Made by a program: the position numbers and the translations under genes. A stretch of 64,000 nt of DNA from Symbiodinium kawagutii (lineage: Eukaryota; Sar; Dinophyceae; Suessiales; Symbiodiniaceae), in the NCBI GenBank assembly GCA_009767595.1, contig VSDK01009557.1:1470-65469 (forward strand), read 5' to 3'. Position 1 is the stretch's first letter. Every line of letters begins with the position of its first letter. This document shows, piece after piece, positions 1 through 12,000 of the stretch. The notes beneath the pieces were generated by a model. The model had not been told where the DNA came from, searched no databases, and saw only the letters and a program-made list of their open reading frames with translations.

Positions 1-5
1 AGCAG

Positions 6-3000
6 GTTGGAGTGACCAACGATGGAAAGATTCAGTCGCCGCTCGTCCCGCTGCAGCCGCGCTGTTTTGTCGGTCAATTCCCAGATGGAAGGGATGGGAC
101 CGCTGGAATGCCACGGTTGCATTTGTTTGTTAATGGTTCACTGACCAAAGTTTGGACATCAACTGCAGGACAGACAGAACAAGTGAAGACGCAAGCAACT
201 TTTGCGGATACCGCAAATGTTTTGGAGATTTGTCTCACACATTTGGAGGCAAGACCAACAAAATCCGGTTTGGTGGTTCTAAATATTGTGTATTGTTCCT
301 ATAGTGATTACTAACAATTGGTTGGTTGACTTATATTTTTCTTTGGGGTTGAAACCACCAACCAGAAATTGGTTTTAGTATGTTTCAGTACTCTGAACGC
401 TGTGCACGCCCCCCGCACTAGGTGTGACATCGAATCCTGGTGCAACGGTGGATGCACGCATGACTTCACAGGCGAGTTGAATGTGTGATCCGGGGGTGTG
501 AATGAACAGCATAAGCCACTTGGGAAGTGAATTAGCCACTATCAGTATCCAACCAATTGTGATCAACCATTATCATTAACCATTATCATTAACCAATTAT
601 CATTAACCATTATCATTAACCAATTATGATTAACCACTATCATTAACCACTATCATCAATAGCCATTATCATTAACTATCAGTATTCAATATCAATAACC
701 ATTGTCATTAACCAATTATGATCAACCACTGTCTAGCACTTTGTTAGTTCGGTTTCTCCAAGTGGTTGGTGGACCTCGCCTTTGGCATTTTTTTCACGGA
801 CCTGGCTTGACTTATTTGTTGATTGATCAATAGTTGACAGCCACAGGTCGCTCGTGATCCTACGCCAAGTGCCACCAGTTGTGGTACAGCAGCCCCAGCA
901 TCACAGTGGTAGACCTTGAGAAAGTCATCAGTGCTACTCTGTTGGTGCTGTTTGGATCTGTTTGGCTGTTGAGTTGCTTGTTGACTTGACCAGGTTGCTG
1001 TTTGCACTCGGTCAGTCGGTCTAGTTGTAGATGGCACGACTGCAAACTGCAAGTGGTTGCATAAGCTTCACTCCTGCATCCATGTCGCTGTCGAGTTTCG
1101 AACCGGATTGGTCCCCTTGGGCTTGGCGCTTGTTGGAGATCGGTCGAACCTATCCCTAGGAGGGTTTAGAAGCACAAAAATGTGAAACACGGTCGCCTTG
1201 GTAGCCACACAACTGATGAGACCTGCTGTGTGAAGAGTTGGCTGTCCGGCTGCAGGATTCTTGAACCTCGAAATGGGAGAAGCCATCCCTGGTGTCTACT
1301 GGTGGCCAAACATGAGGGTGAACGTTCATGTATCTCGGCATCAGCAGACGGAGTGGCTGGTAAGTTGGGCCCGGCCGGAGAGCATCAAGTAGCTACGATG
1401 TGCATGGGATTGCATGGCCAAGGCAGTCATTACACGTCATTCACCTGATTCCAGAAAGTACAACTCAATTTAGTTTCAAAAGCCGGGATATGTGTTGAGA
1501 TTCAATTGCTATACTGTTGATCGAAGTTGATATTGTCACTTGATCCCATCGTCCATCTTAGGTTTCGACCAGGATACTGTAGGTGGATGTGCAGTTGGGA
1601 TCAGTTGGGGTTATCACCATGTCAGGATCTATAAGTCTATAAGTTAAGGTAGCTCATAACAGGGTGAGTTCCCAGTTACCAACTGAGGAGGCACATCCAA
1701 GTAGGTGGTTGACCAGCTGAGGCAATGAAGACCAACCTGCCCAGCAACACGGCAGTGAGATCCTTCGGAAGTCCTCAGGGTGAACAGCGGAACAGGGCTG
1801 TGGTTGTGCCACGGGGGGGTCGGTGTTTGCTTCACCTACGCTAGCTGTAGATCAGTAAGTCACGTTTCTGTGGGGATTCCTCACATTCTTCAAGATGTTT
1901 AACTTCAGTACATGTGTATGATTGTATATGGTATCATATCTAGATATTCATATTTCTCTGCTTGCAGAGACAAACAAAGAGACACATCATCGCATCCAGG
2001 GCTGTACATGTACCCCAAAGCAGCCCCCGAAAATGATGGCAGTTCGTTGCCAGTTCGCATGCACGCGGGTCATGGTCGGTCATGACCTTGGGACAGTTCC
2101 CATTCCAGCAACGGTCTGCGGGAATTCCGAGAAACTGAAACCCAAGCGTAGTTGATGGAGATAGGCTATGGACATAAGCAGAGATCAAGAATGATAAACC
2201 TATGGTATATGGGGTGCCGCCTAATATAAACCTTGATAATGATAAACCTATTATATCAATAATGAAATAACTGAGACCCCCAGGCCCCAAGTCTTCCATA
2301 ACTGGGCAAGGGCTATCATTGCCGGTGCTTTGTTGTGGGGTGCTCCCACCAGGGATTGTGGGGCCCACCGTGACGTTTCGTGCCAGGCTACTTCGTTTGC
2401 GAAGCCATCATTGAAGACATTGCTGGAAGGTGCACGGTGCACACCCACCATCACCCACTAATTTCTTGATATGTCTTGCTAAGCATGATGACTTTTCGTG
2501 GATGATGGTTCAATGTGGTTCACTGTTTGGTTTCAAAGATGTTTAATTTCAACCATGTCCAGGGTCGATGATCTAGTTGATATGCGAATATTTTGGGGAC
2601 TGGTTATAAATAAACACCAAGACGGCCAAGACGTTCAAATAACGGACAATAAGGGATGATAAGCCAATCAATTCAACAGTCAAGAGGGTAGTTTGTTGAT
2701 GAATCGGGACTTTTCGAGTTGGAGTTGTCCTGCTGAGTTTGCCCCGCGATACCCCCAGAAACTCATTGGGTGTTTCGGAGCTATCCGCTATGGACAGCTC
2801 CATCGGCAGGAGTCGACGGGTATCATCTTTAGCTGGGCATTTGGTGGGCCTGTAAATCCAAACAAAAAATCACTGTAGAAAGATGAAGCGGTAATGCACA
2901 CAATGCATCTTGAGTCTATCGATTTGCGGTGCTCCTAACTTGTGCATAGTATTGTGGACTGCCATATGGTAGGGGGCAAGTCATGGCAAGTCCATTAATT

Positions 3001-6000
3001 CAGTTCAAACATGTAACTCCGCAATGAAGACATGTGGTCCTCAACTGGCACCCTAATGGGTTGACCCTGACATGCCGCTCAGGTTGGGGAAGCCTGTTGA
3101 GGAGATTCGTGAAGTGAACATGTGCACCCGGGAGAATGCCGTAACTCCTTGGGAGCAGCCCATGGAGTATTACAACGTGGCTGGGACTTCAATGGTGGCT
3201 GTGCCTAACCGGTACCCCCTTAGTGATTTGATTATATCTGATCAGGAATGAACAAGCTGGTTTTTTTGAATTGGAATGGTCACGCGTCTTTCTGACGGAT
3301 CCTAGATCCGTGAATCAGCCGGTTTGTATGGATATGGCTGAACATGTTGAACGAAATGGCTACCCAGAGTGCAGCAGCAAAGGTTTCTGGATTTGATGCA
3401 GCTTGTCTTAGACAGCTTATAGCTGCTGATTACTGGTCCAGCATCCAGTGAAATAGAGAAAGGGTTGCTGCTTTGTGTTTCCTTGCTTGCAACCTTGCCC
3501 TCTGCCTAGTATGACTTCCGCTTGCCTGGTTGGTTGCTTGGTTGGTTGGTTGCTTGGTTGCTTGCTGACATCCTGAGGTGGACATGCTGTGGAAGAAGTT
3601 GAAGCAGGACCTGGCTGCTGCTATCTTGGGGACCTGGCGTTTGGTGGTGGGGATTGGTTGGTTCATGGTGACCCCATCCCCAGCCAATAAGGATCATTGA
3701 TGGATTCGGGAAACCACGACTTTTAGGGCCGCCTGTGGGACCCCAGCAGCGATTTGTCCTTCAAGCACCATTCTATACTGGTTGGTGGTTTGATTGATAG
3801 TTTTTATTTACCCTATAGTAGTACTAAACGCGTTGGTTGACAAGCAAATTTTTCATTGAGGTTGAAACCACCAACCAGTATAACATGTGGCTGATATTTG
3901 AGGTGTTTCCAAGCAGAAAGCGACCTTTCGCCAGGATGCCAAGTATGCGGAGCGTGAGGAGGCCTGCAAGGCCTTCAATGAGAAGCATCGCTGGCGCAAG
4001 CGTGGAATCAGTTCCATGGTTGCTGACTGGTGACAGTTTTGGGTTGCTGATTCTCGGGGCTATGATTTACATCTGGGTTTGTCCAGAAATGGTATGGTAC
4101 CTACGGACCATCCAAGTTCATAGCCATGATCAAAAGTGAAACGCTGGCAGAAACCACCAGTTTTGTAGGTACATTTTTGGACAAAACCCATGTCTTCTGA
4201 TCCGCCGGGGGCATTTTTTCAGGTCAGGCGTGGACCTGAACATGTTTGAGCTGCAACTGGAGCAGTTAATCCACGCCTGATTAACCATCTCAGGGTGCAC
4301 GATTGACCGTGGTTGAACATGATTAAACATCATGGACCATCATTATATGACCATCATTGAGACCATATCATTATATGACCATCATTGATTTACCATAGTC
4401 AATAATCAACCATCGTTACCAATGTGGGTGTTTCTCAAAGAAGGGACCCCCAAAAATGCATGGTTCATTACCAAAAACGACCAAAAAGATCATTTTGGGG
4501 ACCCCTGTTAAAAGAAACCACCTCGTTTCACCTCTATGTTTGGCCGCAACCAGCGAACGCCATCGACGCCACACAACCAAGCTGTGGCGGTTAATAGGAC
4601 CACCAGATGTGTTTCGATTGGGACTCAATTTTTCAAGAACCATCGATTTGATTGTTACTCATAATGACTAATTATTCAATGATTGTAACATTTGTTTCGA
4701 TTGTGACTCAATTCCAAGATTTTGACCATGATTATGATTTTCCCGGAGAACTTTCAAAACATGGCAGGGTGCTTAGGTCCCCTACTCCACGGTAGCCGGG
4801 AAGCTGCTGACTCTCAGCTGAGGTGCTGTGCCATTGGCCTATGGCCACTGCTATGCCTATGCCGCGGGCACTGGTGCGTTGGTGAATATCTTTGGCCACT
4901 GGGTAAGCAGCTGCCGGCAGTGATGATTCCGATGTAGAAGTGAACGTGTCAAGATGATTTGCATAGCATGTTTTCTATGTGTATATAAATATATATGTTT
5001 TAGATTGATGTTACATATCTGTAGACATTGGCATCTGTATATACAGAATATCTAGGTAGACATTGACATTGACATCCATATGCACTGTTTATATACCGTG
5101 CATATATATATATATATTTACTATATTTAGGTATGCACATGCAATGTATATGTTATGGTGGATCAGTACGCTGAGAGGGTATTGCGTGTATGCCAACGAA
5201 TCATGGTGTCTTGCAACAGTGTACAACGGGCTACTGGAGCACGTGAAAGGTAGTCACAGTGACACTTGGATGAGGTTCCATTGGTATCAGCAGCAATGAT
5301 GTGCTAATGGTCCTTGTAGTTGGTGAATTAGCTATCATTCCGATCGACTATTGGCTAATGTCATAGTGGATAACATGGGTTCATCCTCTACTTTTGCCAT
5401 GAATCAGCTCTTTTGATTATTCATGCATGCATTGTGTGTATAGATTGATCGATACATAGATACATGGAAACTTTGGATGGATAGATTAGATGAGATGGAT
5501 ATAGGCCGATACATACATAGATAGATGAATAGATAGATCAATTGATGGATAGGTAGCTAGATGAATGGACCGATAGACTGACAGCTCAATGGATAGATAG
5601 ACAGACAGCTAAATGGATAGAAACAAATAGACAGGAAGATAAATGGATGGACAGGTAGACAGGCAAATAAATGGATAGATGGCCAGACAGCTAAATGAAT
5701 AGATAAATGGACACACAGATAAATAGACGGACTGATAGTTAGATAGGTAGATGGATAGATAGATAAAAGATAGACAGTCGATAGATAGTGCTGATGACCC
5801 TGAGAATGAAAAGGCAAATGATAGATAGATAGAACATGATAGACATATTCATATGCGGATACTGCGATGAGTTTGCCTTGCGGGGGAACACAGAGAGTCT
5901 AACTCCAATCTTATCACCACCTTCTTCAATGACCAGCGCCCAGGTTCCGATGGATCCGTCACGGTGCATCACGGTGGATGCGAGATTGGGCAAGGACTGT

Positions 6001-9000
6001 CGTGTTGATCGGCAGTGCCTGGCTTTCACCAGGGGATGAAGAGCTCTTGTGTGATCAGGTTCCTGGGGACAGTTGGGAGCATCCTGCTATATCTTTCCAG
6101 CAGAGTCCACACAAAATGGATAACCGTCCCAACAAACTGGTGCCGTTCACTTCTGGGCATGGTGAACATGTGAAAAGCGACAGGGAGAATCTGGTTGCAT
6201 CTGATTGCCCACTTGGTCACCAAAACCGACTGAAGGGTCGTTCCAATGTCATTCGACAATTATTTAGCAAGAAATCATCATTCAACCACCTAAACCATCA
6301 AGTCATCATGAAATCACCAATGTCTTGAGGAAGGCTGTCATCGCACCCGCAGCGATCCGTCAGGAATCCACACCAAAGTGGCACAGGTGGTGGCACTTTC
6401 CTTGGGATGTCCATTGGATTTGATCCGTGTGGCCGACACCAACACTGAGGCGGCGCCTGTGTGCGTCGAGTTGAAGATTGGATCCTTAGCATTCCTTAGG
6501 AATCAACTGGGGTTAAGCCAAAGCTATTGATAGCTGTTCCTTCAGGTCTATTTATTTGAATTTATTTGCTATGTATCGTAAAACTGTGGTGGAACATTTA
6601 CAACTGGATCTACCAGTACCCTCTTGATGATTCATATGGAACCAGGCCTGACAAAGATGCAGACTGTTGCAGCTGCAGTTGCCAAATCACACTTCACATT
6701 TGCTCTGGGTCACAAGGCAATTCAAAACCAAGCATGGGTAGGTGAACACCCAACCAAGGTTGATTAATTCTTTTTCGGAATGTTGACCAGGGGTTCTTGC
6801 GGGGACCGAAACAGCCATTGGTTTACCTTGGACTTGAGGTTGTTTGTTCCATGTGGAGTATATCTCCACCACTTGAAACCTTTTGAATCGATTGAGAGAC
6901 CTACAACCAGCCAACATAATTTGACCATTGATAGTTCAGGTAATATTTGTACCAATCAGCTGGTGGAACATGCACTGTGTAAACGGAACTTGGTACAAGA
7001 TCCACTGGCTTTTGAATACTAATCCGTCAACTGGTCAATCTGCAAGGTTGATAAACCATTCATCCTCATTATCCTCACAGTCCTCATCCTTCTACCACCC
7101 TAGATGCTTAAAACTTTGCTTAACTGGACAAGCCAATTGCCAGTTCCTTTGTGAAGTCTGGGAGGTTCGGTGAGTGTCCCTGAGACGGCCAGTTTTTCTT
7201 TGTGTCATCATTGAGGCAGGCCAACTAAGCATCATCACGTGGTATGTACGGGCTGTCATTTGGTTAGATTTGTTCATGATCCAGGGGTTCGCGGCGTCCC
7301 AGCTATCAGAGCTGGTGCTTCATGATGGGCTGTTACACTAGCGAAAAACCACCCCAAACATTACCATCGCTATGTTTAGCGCTAGATCTGTCAGTATAAA
7401 CCATCAGAAAGGTGGGTAATTAGATAGGGCTGCTAAAGATATGGATCTACCATTCATGACCCCAATCCATCAGAAACCTGGACATGTAAAGACTTGGTGA
7501 AATTGGTCGAAGATCTGCGTCGCAGGTCGTGCCCAACGCGCGTTTCACCGGTGGGTCCATCACCACCGAAGTGGTGTGCGAAGCCGCGCGACAGGCCCTC
7601 CGGTCATTGGGGCTGGGAATCCGCAGTGAGTCGGTTGGATTGGTTGGTTGGTCGATTGGGTGGTTGGGTGGTTGGTTGGTTTGGTTGTATGGTTCTTTGT
7701 TTGGTTGGTTGGTTCTTATTGCAGGTTTTTGGAACTTGTTCCTGCTGCGCACTGTGAGTCCCCTTTGGTTGGTGATACCCCTGCTTGGTTGGTTGGTTCT
7801 GTTTGTTCTTGTTGAGGTCAATGACTCTCACGGTAATGCCGAAGCTCCCCAACCAATAGAAACAGATTCTGCAGGAATATTTGCTGAGACTCCAACTTTT
7901 AATCTGGTGGCTCAATCTATTCTCACTATTCTCAGCCTCCAAGTGTTGTGTGTTTCTTCCAACCAAAAAATGCAAGATCACATATGGTGGCTTCTCAAAA
8001 TAGGGGTACCCTCCAGTTTATCAATCATTTATGGTAATAAACCAAACCAGTTTATGGGGTTCCCTATTTTCAGAAACTGGTTATTTGATATGTTGGTTTA
8101 CCTATTTTATGGTAATAAACCAAACTAGGGATTTTGATAAACAATCCCAGGTTGATTTGGCAGTGGGTCAAAAACCCGTACCCCTGGTTCCCCTATCATT
8201 AGCCATTGTTTCCCTTATGAACTTGTTGGTCAACTTATCCCCCATGAGTCATTGGTTGGTTGGTATTGACCCAACTCGCCATCTGTTTAGCTGGTATATC
8301 CCCTATAATTGTTGGTTATCATCCCCTATCATTAACCATTATAACCAGCTATAACCATTGGTTGGTTGGTGAAACCATAAACCAGCTATCCCCTATTGTT
8401 GCTTATTGTTCCCTATTATTAGCCATTAACCAACTAGTCAACCATTGGTTGGTACGTTACCTGCTTGATCCAACTCGCCATATAAACTACTTGAGATGCA
8501 AGCAGCTCCTGGGTGATTTGTTGCTGCAGGCCTGCAAGCAGCTCCTGGAAACGTTGCGACCGCACCGGGAATTCCTGGTGAAACGAGATGGGAAGGACTG
8601 AGTCGAGCCGGGTGTTTTTGGGGGGATGATGGGAATCTAAGTGGGTGGATGATGAGAATCTAACTGGGAATCTAAGTGGGGGATGATGGGAATCTAAGTG
8701 GGTGGATCTAATTGGGGGGATCTAGTTGGGATGATGAGAATTGAGTCAGTATGAATCGGTCAACTTCTTATCACTACCATTTGGGGATGATGAGAATCTA
8801 ACTTAGAATCACTTACAATTTTGGGGCATCTGATTTTTTTATTTTAAGGCCTGGAAGAATTGAGTCACCGTCTCACTGTCACTACTCTTGAGGTCAATTT
8901 TGTTGATTAACTGGATCCTCGCACATGTAGCAGTTGAGTCTACCAACGCATTGTGGTAAATGTCTCGTCGCTGCTCGCCGCTGCAGGAACCCAGCTGGCC

Positions 9001-12000
9001 TGACTTGGTCGCAGCTGCCAACACGGTTCTGGGACACCAGGAGAAGCTGTCAGCCACAGGCGCCTTCGCATTGATCTCAGGTAGGGACGCAAAGAGGTAT
9101 TTTATCCACGAATGGATAAACTGTGATGATAGTTTGGAACAGATGTGACGATTTTGTGGTTGCTCCAAGAGTTTTGCATGTTTCAATCGAGAGGTGTCCT
9201 GCTTTATTGTAAATTGTTTTAGTGTTTGTGATTGTTGGTGTGTCTAATCTTTGCGAGGTCACGCCTTTCACATCCTTTCACGAGAGCTGTCAACAGCATA
9301 TACTTGAGACGAGGGTGTTTTTGTTTCCTGGGCCTCGAAGGTATCTTTTCACCAGCTGGAAACAAGTGCCTTGACTTGCACTGCAGTTGCGGCCATGTCT
9401 AGAATCGCTCGGAGGATCAGTGAACACAGATGCAAAGTGCTGGGAGAAAGATGTGACACGGAGATTCTTATCTTGTGCCAGTCTTAGTTTGTGTCCAACC
9501 GATCTATCAATATGGTTTTGTCCGAACATGATGTAGCACGTGAACCCCCAAAACCGATAGTTTCCCCATTCATTTGGGTTATTATTGGCTGGTTCAGGGG
9601 CACCACCATTTCACTCCCCCAGCTCGCTCTGTGGCTCGGACCTTCACCACCATTTATGGACGAGGAGGAGCCTATATGCAACCACGGGCCACGGGGAAAA
9701 AACGTAGCTACCTTTATCACACAGTGTATAGAAAGTCGCAGTTTGAATAAAGGCTAATAAAGGTTAAAAAGTGAGTGGGTGAACTTGCAACATCGTGCTG
9801 CGCGTGCAACAACCAAAAAAGCCAGCACATGTATGACCCGCAATATTTCCAGAATCCACAAACACGCTCAAACCTAGAAATATCTCAATCCACTTCTTGT
9901 GAACTTAGCACATCATGGGTAAAATGATCATTGATTGCTATATCATTATGTTTGAAACAACTCAATTAGTTGTCAAAGTGATAAAAAAATGATGTTGCAC
10001 TGATTTTGCACTGCTTGTGTCGCGGTTGCTGCCACCGACATCGAGGTACGCCACCGACGTTGAAGGCAACACCTTGGGCAAATTCCATGGAGACTACTTC
10101 ACCTACGGCGCAGGCCCAACAGCGCTTCCATGCTATGCACAGGGCAGGGCCGGGAATTGACCCAGATGTGAGTACTCATGTATGGATTTGAGAGTGCCTG
10201 GCATGATTTGACAAGATGCTGAGCATCCATTCATTGAATGTTTTCAAAGAACAGAAATGAACAGAACACATATACAGTCCTCATGACATCTCATGACATA
10301 TTAGAGGTCAGAAATGTTGGCAGGGCCAGGTAGACATCTCTCAGCGATAGCAGAAGCCCTTGGTGCGAATGACCGTGTTGTTATTGGCATTTTGGGGACG
10401 ACACCAAGGTAGACAGTTCTATTTTTGGCAACTTCACGGTCTCGTGGGATTGGTTACTCTTTCGAGTTCACGATGATTCGGCGTTTCAGGCATTTCAGAA
10501 GTTGAGCTGGATGTTCTCACTGGAGAAATCAGGCGCAGCACCACAATGGTGCAGGGCAGACAAATTTGTGCAATACGAATACGTTTAAGTATACGTTTAA
10601 AATCAATAAATACAATAGATTGCATCACATCACATGATACATATATTCACATACATGTTTTCTAAATAACATACGTACATTGTCATACATTACAAAGCTC
10701 TTTGGCCTTTGGTTCTTCCACATGCCAAGTTCAATGCCCACAATCTCATCGCGAGGCCTTTGAGATCAGACATTCTTTACGACGTGGGACAGTCGATTAA
10801 CCCTGGCATCGACCTGGGACAGCTTGAGGGAGCCTTTGTCTTTGGTACCCTGGCGGCAGGGCCCTGCGACACCTGCAGTTTCCGATGGATTCTTCCGGAA
10901 CCTCACTGGTTTTGCCAGTCCCAACTGTTGAAATGTTCTTTCGAGGTATTGCGTACTTGGTTGTTCTTCAACATATGGGTACCCCCAAATCGTTCTATAC
11001 ACCCAAATCATTCTTTATATCAACCAGTTGTATTAGTGAACCGACCATTTTTGGGAAGTGTCTATGGTTTGAGAAACCCTCAGTTGGGTTGTGAGTCGCG
11101 TTGGCCTCGGCTCAGGTATTGGTTACTATCTCTACGAGGAGCCTTTAAGAGATAGCCGCGGCGTTGAGCGATCTCAGGGGGTTTGGGCCTACAAGCCACC
11201 GATGGCGCCCGAGGTGCCCATCGAGTTTCCTGGTCGCAGCTACCATCCCCGAACCTGCCGGTTTAGGGGGACCCACATGGGTGTTTCTCAAAATAGGGGT
11301 ACACCCAAGATCATCCATGATTCACCATTTACAGTAATAAGCCAACCTTTTTGCGGGGCCCGTTTTGGGAAACCAGTGCGATTGAGATTGTTAAATTTTC
11401 CTAGTGTTTTTTTTTTTGGTGCCAAGGGTATATCTTTCAAATCTTTTGGGATCTGGAAAAGGACAAGTCACATCCATCAAAATCAGCAGCACGGTTTTGC
11501 CCTTTGGGGCTGATTCAATGTGTTCATGAAGACTTTTGCGCATGGTGTGGAGCTGTTGTTGCCTCCTGTTCAACCCGCTCCACAAACGTTCCTGCTGCCT
11601 GTATGATTTGTTTGCCCCCCTTGTGATTTCAACCGGCTCACATGTTTTTACAGTTCTTTCTGGTCATGGTTGGTGATGGTCTATAAAAATATGTGGTTGA
11701 TACTTGATTCCGATCATGATTCTGTGTAGGCACCATGATTGATATTGGTAAATAATGATAACTGCATGCAATTGCGATCATAATTGATAATAATGCCTGT
11801 GAATTATCAATGCTTAGTGTTGCAAACATCATCGGCATGACCACCAAGGATTGCTGAGACATTTGCTGCCAGTCCGATCCCGGAAATGATGAGAAAATCC
11901 ACACAGGGATAGTTCAAACAAAAGTTTCCGATGTCAATTTTCCCATCAAAAACACCCCATGACATGGGTTTCCTATGGTTTCCCATGTTTTTTTCATGGT

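Noticed and set aside
1922..2368. Overlapping open frames on both strands in a hydroxylase intron
   Set aside because: No conserved motif; the next true exon is the 43-nt block at 2387-2429.
7529..8128. 199-codon plus frame continuing from a hydroxylase exon
   Set aside because: Only the first part (7526-7594) is conserved. The rest translates GGTTGG repeats and a family 2 element, and is intron read-through.
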